Shown here piece by piece: positions 37,561 through 50,741 of a DNA stretch of 64,000 nucleotides; the first letter of the stretch is position 1, and every line of letters starts with the position of its first letter. The stretch spans positions 1,201,318-1,265,317 of the forward strand of contig CM049314.1 of assembly GCA_026874595.1 (NCBI GenBank). The letters run 5' to 3'. The position numbers and the translations under genes are program-made. Source of the DNA: Sipunculus nudus (lineage: Eukaryota; Annelida; Sipuncula; Golfingiida; Sipunculidae). Under the pieces are notes generated by a model. The model was given only the letters and a program-made list of their open reading frames with translations, was not told the origin of the DNA and did no database searches.

Positions 37561-40500
37561 CACGAAGGCTGGATTACCGAATGACCCCTGCTACTGGTGT
37601 AGCGATATAGTACAAAACACAAAGACTAGATTACCGAATGAACCCATGCTACTGGTGTAACAATGTAGTACAACAAAATAAGGCTGGATTACCGAATGAC
37701 CCAGTGCTACTGGTGTAACGATGTAGTACAACACATGAAGGCTGGATTACCGAATGACCCTATGCTACTCGTATAACAATGTAGTACAACACACGAAGGC
37801 TGGATTACCGAATGACCCACTGCTACTTGTATAACAATGTAGTAGAGCTCGAGAAGGCTGGATTACCGAATGAACTAATGCTACTTGTGTAACAGTGTAG
37901 TACAACAAGGTAGGGCTGGATTACCGAATGACCCCATGCTACTTGTGTAACAATGGAGTACAACACACAAAGGCTGGATTACCGAATGACCCAGTGCTAC
38001 TTGTATAACAATGTAGTACAGCTCAAGAAGGCTGGATTACCGAATGAACTAATGCTACTTGTGTAACAGTGTAGTACAACAAAGTAGGGCTGGATTACCG
38101 AATGACCCCATGCTACTTGTGTAACAATGTAGTACAACACACAAAGGCTGGATTACCGAATGACCCAGTGCTACTTGTGTAACAATGTAGTACAACACAT
38201 GAAGGCTGGATTACCGAATGAACTAATGCTACTTGTGTAACAATGTAGTACAACACATGAAGGCTGGATTACCGAATGAACTAATGCTACTTGTGAAACA
38301 GTGTAGTACAACAAAGTAGGGCTGGATTACCGAATGACCCCATGCTACTTGTGTAACAATGTAGTACAACACATGAAGGCTGGATTACCGAATAAACCCA
38401 TGCTACTGGGGTAACGATGTAGTACAACACATGAAGGCTGGATTACCGAATGACCCCATGCTACTGGTGTAACAATGTAGTACAACACATGAAGGCTGGA
38501 TTACCGAATGACCCCATGCTACTGGGGTAACAATGTAGTACAACACATGAAGGCTGGATTACCGAATGAACCCATGCTACTGGTGTAACAATGTAGTACA
38601 ACAAAGTAAGGCTGGATTACCGAATGACCCCATGCTACTGGTGTAACGATGCAGTACAACACATGAAGGCTGGATTACCGAATGACCCTATGTTACCTGT
38701 GTAACAATGTAGTACAACACACTAAGGCTGGATTACCGAATGACCCCTGCTACTGGTGTAGCGATATAGTACAAAACACAAAGGCTAGATTACCGAATGA
38801 ACCCATACTACTGGTGTGGTACAGTCGTACAACAAGCTAAGGCTGGTATACCTAATGAACCCATACCAATGGTGTAACAATGTAGTACAACACACGAAGG
38901 CTGGATTACCGAATGACCCAGTGCTACTTGTATAACAATGTAGTACAGCTCAAGAAGGCTGGATTACCGAATGAACTAATGCTACTTGTGTAACAGTGTA
39001 GTACAACAAAGTAGGGCTGGATTACCGAATGACCCCATGCTACTTGTGTAACAATGTAGTACAACACACGAAGGCTGGATTACCGAATGACCCTATGCTA
39101 CTTGTGTAACAATGTAGTACAACACATGAAGGCTGGATTACCGAATGACCCTATGCTACTTGTATAACAATGTAGTACAACACACGAAGGCTGGATTACC
39201 GAATGACCCAGTGCTACTTGTATAACAATGTAGTACAACACACGAAGACTGGATTACCGAATGACCCCTGCTACTGGTGTAGCGATATAGTACAAAACAC
39301 AAAGGCTAGATTACCGAATGAACCCATGCTACTGGTGTAACAATGTAGTACAACAAAGTAAGGCTGGATTACCGAATGACCCAGTGCTACTGGTGTAACG
39401 ATGTAGTACAACACATGAAGGCTGGATTACCGAATGACCCTATGCTACTTGTATAACAATGTAGTACAACACATGAAGGCTGGATTACCGAATGACCCAC
39501 TGCTACTTGTATAACAATGTAGTAGAGCTCGAGAAGGCTGGATTACCGAATGAACTAATACTACTTGTGTAACAGTGTAGTACAACAAGGTAGGGCTGGA
39601 TTACCGAATGACCCCATGCTACTTGTGTAACAATGGAGTACAACACACAAAGGCTGGATTACCGAATGACCCAGTGCTACTTGTATAACAATGTAGTACA
39701 GCTCAAGAAGGCTGGATTACCGAATGAACTAATGCTACTTGTGTAACAGTGTAGTACAACAAAGTAGGGCTGGATTACCGAATGACCCCATGCTACTTGT
39801 GTAACAATGTAGTACAACACACAAAGGCTGGATTACCGAATGACCCAGTGCTACTTGTGTAACAATGTAGTACAACACATGAAGGCTGGATTACCGAATG
39901 AACTAATGCTTCTTGTGTAACAATGTAGTACAACACATGAAGGCTGGATTACCGAATGAACTAATGCTACTTGTGAAACAGTGTAGTACAACAAAGTAGG
40001 GCTGGATTACCGAATGACCCCATGCTACTTGTGTAACAATGTAGTACAACACATGAAGGCTGGATTACCGAATAAACCCATGCTACTGGGGTAACGATGT
40101 AGTACAACACATGAAGGCTGGATTACCGAATGACCCCATGCTACTGGTGTAACAATGTAGTACAACACATGAAGGCTGGATTACCGAATGACCCCATGCT
40201 ACTGGGGTAACAATGTAGTACAACACATGAAGGCTGGATTACCGAATGAACCCATGCTACTGGTGTAACAATGTAGTACAACAAAGTAAGGCTGGATTAC
40301 CGAATGACCCCATGCTACTGGTGTAACGATGCAGTACAACACATGAAGGCTGGATTACCGAATGACCCTATGTTACCTGTGTAACAATGTAGTACAACAC
40401 ACTAAGGCTGGATTACCGAATGACCCCTGCTACTGGTGTAGCGATATAGTACAAAACACAAAGGCTAGATTACCGAATGAACCCATACTACTGGTGTGGT

Positions 40501-40820
40501 ACAGTCGTACAACAAGCTAAGGCTGGTATACCTAATGAACCCATACCAATGGTGTAACAATGTAGTACAACACACGAAGGCTGGATTACCGATTGACCCA
40601 GTGCTACTTGTATAACAATGTAGTACAGCTCAAGAAGGCTGGATTACCGAATGAACTAATGCTACTTGTGTAACAGTGTAGTACAACAAAGTAGGGCTGG
40701 ATTACCGAATGACCCCATGCTACTTGTGTAACAATGTAGTACAACACACGAAGGCTGGATTACCGAATGACCCTATGCTACTTGTGTAACAATGTAGTAC
40801 AACACACGAAGGCTGGATTA
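37561..40820 (+). repeat. 1,680-bp higher-order duplication in the satellite
   Basis: The segment beginning at the unusual monomer CTGGTGTAGCGATATAGTAC (about 37590) returns at about 39270. Alignment at an offset of exactly 1,680 bp holds to about 40.8 kb, including a strongly diverged monomer pair (ACTGGTGTGGTACAGTCGTA near 38812 and 40492). The unit is 29 monomers long, minus a few small deletions. Confidence 0.85.
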
Positions 40821-41330
40821 CCGAATGAACTAATGCTACTGTTCTGAACTGTCGTTCAACAAAGTAAGGCTGGATTATCGAATGACCCCATGCTACTTCG
40901 GTAACAATGTAGTACAACACAGTAAGGCTGGATTACCGAATGACCCCATGCTACTTGTGTAACAATGTAGTACAACACACGAAGGCTGGATTACCGAATG
41001 ACCCAGTGCTACTTGTATAACAATGTAGTACAGCTCAAGAAGGCTGGATTACTGAATGAACTAATGCTACTTGTGTAACAGTGTAGTACAACAAAGTAGG
41101 GCTGGATTACCGAATGACCCCATGCTACTTGTGTAACAATGTAGTACAACACACGAAGGCTGGATTACCGAATGACCCTATGCTACTTGTGTAACAATGT
41201 AGTACAACACACGAAGGCTGGATTACCGAATGAACTAATGCTACTGTTCTGACCTGTCGTACAACAAAGTAAGGCTGGATTATCGAATGACCCCATGCTA
41301 CTTCGGTAACAATGTAGTACAACACAGTAA
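40515..41330 (+). repeat. 405-bp tandem duplication in the satellite
   Basis: Seven monomers (7 x 58 minus 1) are repeated at an offset of 405 bp. The matching landmark is the monomer with GCTACTGTTCTGAMCTGTCG, seen near 40830 and near 41240. Confidence 0.8.
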
Positions 41331-42100
41331 GGCTTGATTACCTAATAAAACCATGCTACTGTTGTAACAATGTAGTACAGCACACGGAGGCTAGATAACC
41401 GAATGAACCCATGCTACTTTTGTTAAAATGTAGTACAGTTCAAGAAGGCTGGATTACCTAATGAGCCCGTGCTAATTTTGTAACAATGTAGTACAGCACA
41501 AGAAGCTGGATTACCTAATGAAACCATACTACTGGTGTAACAATGTAGTACAACACACGAAGGCTGGATTACCTAATGAACCCATGCTACAGGTGTAACA
41601 ATGTAGTAAAACACACGAAGGCTGGAATACCGAATGACCCCATGCTACTGATGTAACAATGTAGCACAACACACGGAGGCTAGATAACCGAAGGAACCCA
41701 TGCTACTTTTGTAAAAATGTAGTACAGCTCAAGAAGGCTGAATTACCTAATGAGCCCATGCTACAGGTGTAACAATGTAGTACAACACACGAAGGTTGGA
41801 TTACCGAATGACCCCATGCTACTAGTGTAACAATGTAGAACAACACACGAAAACTGGATTACCGAATGACCCCATGCTACTTGTATAACAATGAGGTCCA
41901 GCTCAAGAAGGCTGGATTACCAAATGAACTTATGCTACTTCGGTTACACTGTAGTACAACACACGAAAGCTGGATTACCTAATGAACCCATGCTACTGTT
42001 CTGACCCTGTCGTACAGCAAAGTAAGGCAGGATTACCGAATTACCCCATGCTACTTCGGTAACAATGTAGTACAACACAGTAAGGCATGATTACCTTATA

Positions 42101-44545
42101 AACCCATGCTACTGATGTAACAATGTAGTAAAGCACATGAAGGCTGGATTACCGAATGAACCCGTGCTACTGATGTAACAATGTAGTAAAGCACATGAAG
42201 GCTGGATTACCGAATGACCCTATGCTACTGATGTAACAATGTAGTAAAGCACATGAAGGCTGGATTAACGAATGAACCCATGCTACTGATGTAACAATGT
42301 AGTAAAGCACATGAAGGTTGGATTACCGAATGAACCCATGCTACTGATGTAACAATGTAGTAAAGCACATGAAGGCTGGATTACCGAATGAACCCATGCT
42401 ACTGATGTAACAATGTAGTAAAGCACATGAAGGCTGGATTACCGAATGAACCCATGCTACTGATGTAACAATGTAGTAAAGCACATGAAGGCTGGATTAC
42501 CGAATGAACCCATGCTACTGATGTAACAATGTAGTAAAGCACATGAAGGCTGGATTACCGAATGAACCCGTGCTACTGATGTAACAATGTAGTAAAGCAC
42601 ATGAAGGCTGGATTACCGAATGACCCTATGCTACTGATGTAACAATGTAGTAAAGCACATGAAGGCTTGATTACCGAATGACCCTATGCCACTGATGTAA
42701 CAATTTAGTAAAGCACATGAAGGCTGGATTACCGAATGTCCCTATGCTACTGATGTAACAATGTAGTAAAGCACATGAAGGCTGGATTACCGAATGACCC
42801 TATGCTACTGATGTAACAATGTAGTAAAGCACATGAAGGCTGGATTACCGAATGACCCTATGCTACTGATGTAACAATGTAGTAAAGCACATGAAGGCTG
42901 GATTACCGAATGATCCTATGCTACTGATGTAACAATGTAGTAAAGCACATGAAGGCTGGATTACCGAATGACCCTATGCTAATGATGTAACAATGTAGTA
43001 AAGCACATGAAGGCTGGATTACCGAATGACCCTATGCTACTGATGTAACAATGTAGTAAAGCACATGAAGGCTGGATTACGAATGACCCTATGCTACTGA
43101 TGTAACAATGTAGTAAAGCACATGAAGGCTGGATTACAGAATGACCCTATGCTACTGATGTAACAATGTAGTAAAGCACATGAAGGCTGGATTACCGAAT
43201 GACCCTATGCTACTGATGTAAAAATGTAGTAAAGCACATGAAGGCTGGATTACCGAATGAACCTATGCTACTGATGTAACAATGTAGTAAAGCACATGAA
43301 GGCTGGATTACCGAATGACCCATGCTACTGATGTAACAATGTAGTAAAGCACATGAAGGCTGGATTACCGAATGACCCTATGCTACTGATGTAACAATGT
43401 TGTAAAGCACATGAAGGCTGGATTACCGAATGAACCCGTGCTACTGATGTAACAATGTAGTAAAGAACATGAAGGCTGGATTACCGAATGAACCCATGCT
43501 ACTGATGTAACAATGTAGTAAAGCACATGAAGGCTGGATTACCGAATGAACCCATGCTTCTGATGTAACAATGTAGTAAAGCACATGAAGGCTGGATTAC
43601 CGAATGAACCCGTGCTACTGATGTAACAATGTAGTAAAGCACATGAAGACTGGATTACCGAATGAACCCGTGCTACTGATGTAACAATGTAGTAAAGCAC
43701 ATGAAGGCTGGATTACCGAATCACCCTATGCTACTGATGTAACAATGTAGTAAAGCACATGAAGGCTGGATTACCGAATGACCCTATGCTACTGATGTAA
43801 CAATGTAGTAAAGCACATGAAGGCTGGATTACCGAATGACCCTATGCTACTGATGTAACAATGTAGTAAAGCACATGAAGGCTGGATTACCGAATGACCC
43901 TATGCTACTGATGTAACAATGTAGTAAAGCACATGAAGGCTGGATTACCGAATGACCCTATGCTACTGATGTAACAATGTAGTAAAGCACATGAAGGCTG
44001 GATTACCGAATGACCCTATGCTACTGATGTAACAATTTAGTAAAGCAAATGAAGGCTGGATTACCGAATGACCCTATGCTACTGATGTAACAATGTAGTA
44101 AAGCACATGAAGGCTGGATTACCGAATGACCCTATGCTACTGATGTAACAATGTAGTAAAGCACATGAAGGCTGGATTACCGAATGACCCTATGCTACTG
44201 ATGTAACAATGTAGTAAAGCACATGAAGGCTGGATTACCGAATGACCCTATGCTACTGATGTAACAATGTAGTAAAGCACATGAAGGCTGGATTACCGAA
44301 TGACCCTATGCTAATGATGTAATAATGTAGTAAAGCACATGAAGGCTGGATTACCGAATGAACCCATGCTACTGATGTAACAATATAGTAAAGCACATGA
44401 AGGCTGGATTACCGAATGACCCTTTGCTACTGATGTAACAATGTAGTAAAGCACATGATGGCTGGATTACCGAATGACCCTATGCTACTGATGTAACAAT
44501 GTAGTAAAGCACATGAAGGCAGGATTACCGAATGAACTAATGCTA
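42101..44545 (+). repeat. 58-bp satellite, homogeneous subfamily B block
   Basis: The monomers read GGCTGGATTACCGAATGACC, CTATGCTACTGATGTAACAA, TGTAGTAAAGCACATGAA. Subfamily B differs from A at ACTGATG (against ACTTGTG) and AGTAAAGCACATG (against AGTACAACACACG). The block has about 42 monomers with very low divergence, varying mainly between GAACCC and GACCCT. Confidence 0.92.
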
Positions 44546-47500
44546 CTTGTGTAACAGTGTAATACAACACACGAAGGCTGGATTACCGAATGACCCCATG
44601 CTACTTGTGTAACAATGTAGTACAACACATGACGGCTTGATTACCGAATAATCCCATGCTACTGGGGTAACGATGTAGTACAACACATGAAGGCTGGATT
44701 ACCGAATGACCCCATGCTACTGGTGTAACAGTGTAGTACAACACACGAAGGCTGGATTACCGAATGACCCCATGCTACTTGTGTAACAATGTAGTAAAAC
44801 ACATGACGGCTGGATTACCGAATAAACCCATGCTACTGGGGTAACGATGTAGTACAACACATGAAGGCTGGATTCCCGAATAAACCCATGCTACTGGGGT
44901 AACGATGCAGTACAACACATGAAGGCTGGATTCCCGAATGACCCTATGCTACCTGTGTAACAATGTAGTACAACACACTAAGGCTGGATTACCGAATGAA
45001 CTAATGCTACTGTTCTGACCTGTCGTACAACAATATAAGGCTGGATTATCGAATGACCCCATGCTACTTCGGTAACAATGTAGTACAACACAGTAAGGCT
45101 TGATTACCTAATAAACCCATGCTACTGATGTAACAATGTAGTACAGCACACGGAGGCTAGATAACCGAATGAACCCATGCTACTTTTGTTAAAATGTAGT
45201 ACAGTTCAAGAAGGCTGGATTACCTAATGAGCCCGTGCTAATTTTGTAACAATGTAGCACAGCACAAGAAGCTGGATTACCTAATGAAACCATACTACTG
45301 GTGTAACAATGTAGTACAACACACGAAGGCTGGATTACCTAATTACCCCGTGCTACTGGTGTAACAATGTAGTACAACACACGAAGGCTTGATTACCGAA
45401 TGAACTAATGTTACTGTTCTGACCTGTCGTACAACAAAGTAAGGCTGGATTATCGAATGACCCCATGCTACTTCGGTAACAATGTAGTACAACACAGTAA
45501 GGCTTGATTACCTAATAAACCCATGCTACTGATGTAACAATGTAGTACAATACACGAAGGCTGGATTACCGAATGAACCCATACTACTGGTGTGACACTG
45601 TCGTACAACAAGCTTAGGCTGGATTACCTAATGGACCCACGCTACTGGTGTAACAATGTAGTACAACACACGAAGGCTGGATTACCGAATGACCCCATGC
45701 TACATCGGTAACAATGTAGTAAAACACACGAAGGCTGGATTACCTAATGAACCCATGCTACAGGTGTAACAATGTAGTAAAACACACGAAGGCTGGAATA
45801 CCGAATGACCCCATGCTACTGATGTAACAATGTAGCACAACACACGGAGGCTAGATAACCGAAGGAACCCATGCTACTTTTGTAAAAATGTAGTACAGCT
45901 CAAGAAGGCTGGATTACCTAATGAGCCCATGCTACAGGTGTAACAATGTAGTACAACACACGAAGGTTGGATTACCGAATGACCCCATGCTACTGGTGTA
46001 ACAATGTAGAACAACACACGAAAACTGGATTACCGAATGACCCCATGCTACTTGTATAACAATGAGGTCCAGCTCAAGAAGGCTGGATTACCAAATGAAC
46101 TTATGCTACTTCGGTTACACTGTAGTACAACACACGAAAGCTGGATTACCTAATGAACCCATGCTACTGTTCTGACCCTGTCGTACAGCAAAGTAAGGCA
46201 GGATTACCGAATTACCCCATGCTACTTCGGTAACAATGTAGTACAACACAGTAAGGCATGATTACCTTATAAACCCATGCTACTGATGTAACAATGTAGT
46301 AAAGCACATGAAGGCTGGATTACCGAATGACCCTATGCTAATGATGTAATAATGTAGTAAAGCACATGAAGGCTGGATTACCGAATGAACCCATGCTACT
46401 GATGTAACAATATAGTAAAGCACATGAAGGCTGGATTACCGAATGACCCTTTGCTACTGATGTAACAATGTAGTAAAGCACATGATGGCTGGATTACCGA
46501 ATGACCCTATGCTACTGATGTAACAATGTAGTAAAGCACATGAAGGCAGGATTACCGAATGAACTAATGCTACTTGTGTAACAGTGTAATACAACACACG
46601 AAGGCTGGATTACCGAATGACCCCATGCTACTTGTGTAACAATGTAGTACAACACATGACGGCTTGATTACCGAATAATCCCATGCTACTGGGGTAACGA
46701 TGTAGTACAACACATGAAGGCTGGATTACCGAATGACCCCATGCTACTGGTGTAACAGTGTAGTACAACACACGAAGGCTGGATTACCGAATGACCCCAT
46801 GCTACTTGTGTAACAATGTAGTAAAACACATGACGGCTGGATTACCGAATAAACCCATGCTACTGGGGTAACGATGTAGTACAACACATGAAGGCTGGAT
46901 TCCCGAATAAACCCATGCTACTGGGGTAACGATGCAGTACAACACATGAAGGCTGGATTCCCGAATGACCCTATGCTACCTGTGTAACAATGTAGTACAA
47001 CACACTAAGGCTGGATTACCGAATGAACTAATGCTACTGTTCTGACCTGTCGTACAACAATATAAGGCTGGATTATCGAATGACCCCATGCTACTTCGGT
47101 AACAATGTAGTACAACACAGTAAGGCTTGATTACCTAATAAACCCATGCTACTGATGTAACAATGTAGTACAGCACACGGAGGCTAGATAACCGAATGAA
47201 CCCATGCTACTTTTGTTAAAATGTAGTACAGTTCAAGAAGGCTGGATTACCTAATGAGCCCGTGCTAATTTTGTAACAATGTAGCACAGCACAAGAAGCT
47301 GGATTACCTAATGAAACCATACTACTGGTGTAACAATGTAGTACAACACACGAAGGCTGGATTACCTAATGAAACCATACTACTGGTGTAACAATGTAGT
47401 ACAACACACGAAGGCTGGATTACCTAATTACCCCGTGCTACTGGTGTAACAATGTAGTACAACACACGAAGGCTTGATTACCGAATGAACTAATGTTACT

Positions 47501-48376
47501 GTTCTGACCTGTCGTACAACAAAGTAAGGCTGGATTATCGAATGACCCCATGCTACTTCGGTAACAATGTAGTACAACACAGTAAGGCTTGATTACCTAA
47601 TAAACCCATGCTACTGATGTAACAATGTAGTACAATACACGAAGGCTGGATTACCGAATGAACCCATACTACTGGTGTGACACTGTCGTACAACAAGCTT
47701 AGGCTGGATTACCTAATGGACCCACGCTACTGGTGTAACAATGTAGTACAACACACGAAGGCTGGATTACCGAATGACCCCATGCTACATCGGTAACAAT
47801 GTAGTAAAACACACGAAGGCTGGATTACCTAATGAACCCATGCTACAGGTGTAACAATGTAGTAAAACACACGAAGGCTGGAATACCGAATGACCCCATG
47901 CTACTGATATAACAATGTAGCACAACACACGGAGGCTAGATAACCGAAGGAACCCATGCTACTTTTGTAAAAATGTAGTACAGCTCAAGAAGGCTGGATT
48001 ACCTAATGAGCCCATGCTACAGGTGTAACAATGTAGTACAACACACGAAGGTTGGATTACCGAATGACCCCATGCTACTGGTGTAACAATGTAGAACAAC
48101 ACACGAAAACTGGATTACCGAATGACCCCATGCTACTTGTATAACAATGAGGTCCAGCTCAAGAAGGCTGGATTACCAAATGAACTTATGCTACTTCGGT
48201 TACACTGTAGTACAACACACGAAAGCTGGATTACCTAATGAACCCATGCTACTGTTCTGACCCTGTCGTACAGCAAAGTAAGGCAGGATTACCGAATTAC
48301 CCCATGCTACTTCGGTAACAATGTAGTACAACACAGTAAGGCATGATTACCTTATAAACCCATGCTACTGATGTAA
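44265..48376 (+). repeat. 2.03/2.09-kb higher-order tandem duplication
   Basis: Unit 1 (about 44265-46291) and unit 2 (about 46292-48376) carry the same mixed series of B, A and diverged monomers. CTAATGATGTAATAATG lies at 44311 and 46338 and CGGAGGCTAG at 45151 and 47178, both 2,027 bp apart. After an extra 58-bp monomer in unit 2 (near 47.35 kb) the offset becomes 2,085, as seen for CTTATAAACC at 46266 and 48351. A shorter related series precedes them at 41.33-42.1 kb. Confidence 0.88.
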
Positions 48377-48670
48377 CAATGTAGTAAAGCACATGAAGGC
48401 TGGATTACCGAATGACCCTATGCTACTGATGTAACAATGTAGTAAAGCACATGAAGGCTGGATTACCGAATGACCCTATGCTACTGATGTAACAATGTAG
48501 TAAAGCACATGAAGGCTGGATTACCGAATGACCCTATGCTACTGATGTAACAATGTAGTAAAGCACATGAAGGCTGGATTACCTAATGATCCTATGCTAC
48601 TGATGTAACAATGTAGTAAAGCACATGAAGGCTGGATTACCGAATGAACCCATGCTACTGATGTAACAAT
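48377..48670 (+). repeat. Subfamily B satellite left of the retrotransposon
   Basis: About five B monomers run up to ATGTAACAAT at 48670, where the LTR element starts partway through a monomer. The interrupted monomer resumes at 55368. Confidence 0.9.
48667..48670 (+). repeat. Target-site duplication, left copy (CAAT)
   Basis: CAAT directly precedes the element and CAAT directly follows it at 55368-55371. An intact B monomer has one CAAT at this place (GTAACAATGTAGT), as expected for a 4-bp duplication. If the LTR end is drawn one base shorter, ACAAT gives a 5-bp duplication, so 4 or 5 bp cannot be fully separated. Confidence 0.85.
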
Positions 48671-49400
48671 TGTTACGGTCCCTTTTCACACCAAACAACT
48701 CAGGCCGAACCGTAACACATGCTCAGACACGTTCTCTTCAAATGAATACGTAACCAAAATATGGGTGCAAAAACAGTACTATATTACTATATTACAATAT
48801 TTACAATCGTACACAAATAATATAATAGTCAATACATAACGTAATTTATAACCAAGTCTCTGACGAAAACTGAGTCTCTAAATAACGAACTGTAACGAAA
48901 TACTTAACTGAATCCGGTATACGAGAAACTGAAGTCCATCATCAACACATAATTCGGGCACACACAAAACTGAAGTCCTGTATTAATCCATGTGGCACCA
49001 AACAAACAAAGTCTCTCCTCTTCTTAAATAATAAAGTTCATGGCGTGGTTCATGGCATTCCGTGGGCTTGGGGACCAAGAGCCCACGGTCACGGTCCCCG
49101 GGGATAACAGCAACGTGGCGTTGGCGAAGTCAATAGTCCCGCCTCGTACTGCAGGCGAGTTCGTTTTATAGGCTTTCAACAATGGGTGAAAACCGCAGAA
49201 GTTTGTGGTTTTGCTTGAGAGAAACGATAGCGCCGGCAGAACTGCAAAACCAGTACTGAATGGTCCAAGAATAGTTTTTATGTTTCTAAAAGCGCGTCAG
49301 TAGTCACTGACAGCGGGGTGGATCCATAAGCGTGGAAACGGGGGCGGCCACACCACTTCGTGGCGCCATCCTCCGATGTCCGGGTGACGTCCATGCAACA
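48671..49400 (-). repeat. 3' LTR of the retrotransposon
   Basis: 730 bp, starting TGTTACGGTCCC on the plus strand and ending CATGCAACA. In element orientation it begins TGTTGCATGG and ends CCGTAACA, so the ends form a short imperfect inverted repeat. It matches 54638-55367 at a constant offset of 5,967 bp. Confidence 0.97.
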
Positions 49401-49411
49401 CCCCCACCCTT
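49401..49411 (-). other. Polypurine tract (plus-strand primer site)
   Basis: In element orientation AAGGGTGGGGG lies directly against the 3' LTR, where the polypurine tract that primes plus-strand DNA synthesis belongs. Only one base (T) is not a purine. Confidence 0.85.
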
Positions 49412-49634
49412 AAAAGAAAGAAGGTAAGGAGAGCAAAGCATTAGCACTGTATGACGAGTATATGAGTAGTTTGACATCTTAAGCATTAAGTTATGCTTCT
49501 TACAGCTAATTAATTATCATCATCACAAATAGTATAATCAGCAATATCTTAATACATGTAATATATGTAATACAACTCTTCCAAAGGACAAAACATGTCC
49601 GAGGCTATAACAAGAGTCAATCATCAGATCAAAA
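49412..49634 (-). other. Short untranslated region between RNase H stop and polypurine tract
   Basis: About 220 bp, AT-rich, with no frame of note. There is no room for integrase or envelope downstream of RNase H, which supports the unusual gene order. Confidence 0.7.
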
Positions 49635-50738
49635 TTAATGACATCTCGATAACGTATCAGCGATTATATTATCGGAGCCCTTGATGTGTTTGATAACTAG
49701 GTTAAACTCTGACAGGGCTAGACTCCATCTCATTAATCTCTGATTATTATTCTTCATCTTATGAAGAAATGTTATGGGATTATGATCTGTATAAACAGTT
49801 ATATCATACGGCGTAGAGCCCAAATATACTTCAAAGTGCTGTAACGCCATCAATAGTGACAGAGTTTCCTTTTCTATAGTAGAATAATTCTTTTGATGAG
49901 GTAAAAATTTCTTTGAATAGTAGCAAACCGGATGACTTATGTTAAAGTCATCGTCTTGGATGAGCACAGCGCCTACACCGCAATCGCTGGCATCCGTCAT
50001 GAGAGAAAACGGTTTATCAAAATTTGGAGCCTGTAACACAGGTGCACTTTGTAATATAGCTTTGGCTCTTTCAAAAGCATTTTGACAGTTTTTATTCCAA
50101 TGGAATTTTCTGTCCTTTTTCAATAGGTCCGTTAACGGATTTACAACTTCTGCAAAGTTCTGACAAAATTTCCTGTAATACCCAGTCATTCCTAAGAATC
50201 GCATTAGTTCCTTGCGATTAGTAGGAACTGGAAATTCTACGATAGCAGATACTTTACTGGCAATTGGTTTTACACAACCTTGACCTACTTCGTGCCCTAA
50301 ATATGTTACAGTTGCACGACAAAAATCACTCTTAGCAAGATTAACTGTCAATCCTGCTTTTTTCAGTCTCTCAAAGAGTTCTACCAAACTTTGTTTATGA
50401 TCTTCCCATATGTAATTGTATACAACAACATCATCAATATAGCAAGTACAGTTATCTAAGCCAGATAATACACAATTCATAAGTCTCATGAAGCAGGCTG
50501 GCGTATTTTTCATTCCGAAGGGCATAACTTTGTACTGGAACAAACCGTTTGGCGTTACAAACGCAGATATTTGCTTAGCCCGTTCGGTAAGAGGTACCTG
50601 CCAATAACCTTTTAACAGATCTAACTTGCTAATATACGTAGCAGATCCAATCCTATCAATGCAATCTTCCACTCTGGGCAAAGGGAAAGTATCTGTTATT
50701 GTTACAGTGTTAACTTTTCGATAGTCTGTACAAAATCT
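49635..50738 (-). pseudogene. pol: Retrotransposon pol, 3' part: reverse transcriptase core and RNase H
   Basis: This is the same reading frame as the upstream polyprotein, separated from it only by the TAA at 50739-50741. It has no ATG near its start; the open stretch begins right after the stop, and the first start-like codon is TTG at 50681. Numbering from there over 348 residues: the first RT catalytic Asp is in KLDLLKGYWQV (Asp21), the YIDD box is at 81-84, and the YLGHEV and FLGMTGYYR motifs follow. RNase H follows with Asp230 (LMTDAS), Glu270, Asp299 (YTDH) and Asp342 (ADTLSR). The frame ends a few residues after RNase H with no integrase. It would copy element RNA into DNA inside virus-like particles. 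As it stands it can be made only by readthrough, reinitiation or supply from another copy. Confidence 0.9.
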
Positions 50739-50741
50739 TTA
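50739..50741 (-). other. In-frame TAA interrupting pol
   Basis: In element orientation the codons read GAT ATG ACC TAA AGA TTT TGT. The frame before and after is the same (57 bases, 19 codons, separate this stop from the TTG at 50681) and RT homology continues directly. It is a nonsense codon, not a frameshift. Family members usually carry an amino acid here, before the RFC-DYR motif. Confidence 0.9.

Larger units (their letters stand above)
32715..42100 (+). repeat. 58-bp satellite, left arm, subfamily A
   Basis: The consensus monomer reads GGCTGGATTACCGAATGACC, CCATGCTACTTGTGTAACAA, TGTAGTACAACACACGAA (58 bp). Variants include CACATGAA, CAAAGTAG, GCTCAAGAA, ACCCAGTG, AACTAATG and CTTGTATAAC, which recur in blocks and reveal multi-monomer duplications. 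The first two or three monomers (32715-32880) are diverged, marking the array edge. Monomers follow each other without spacers. Minus-strand frames of about 66 codons are translations of the repeat. Confidence 0.95.

Noticed and set aside
32953-41325. Minus-strand frames of about 66 codons in the satellite
   Set aside because: They are antisense translations of monomers, repeated with the array and without domains.
32715-48670. Possible CRISPR-like array
   Set aside because: The 58-bp monomers follow each other directly without unique spacers, and the DNA is eukaryotic satellite.
49412-49634. Possible envelope gene or chromodomain downstream of RNase H
   Set aside because: Only about 220 bp lie between the RNase H stop and the polypurine tract, and no frame or motif is there.
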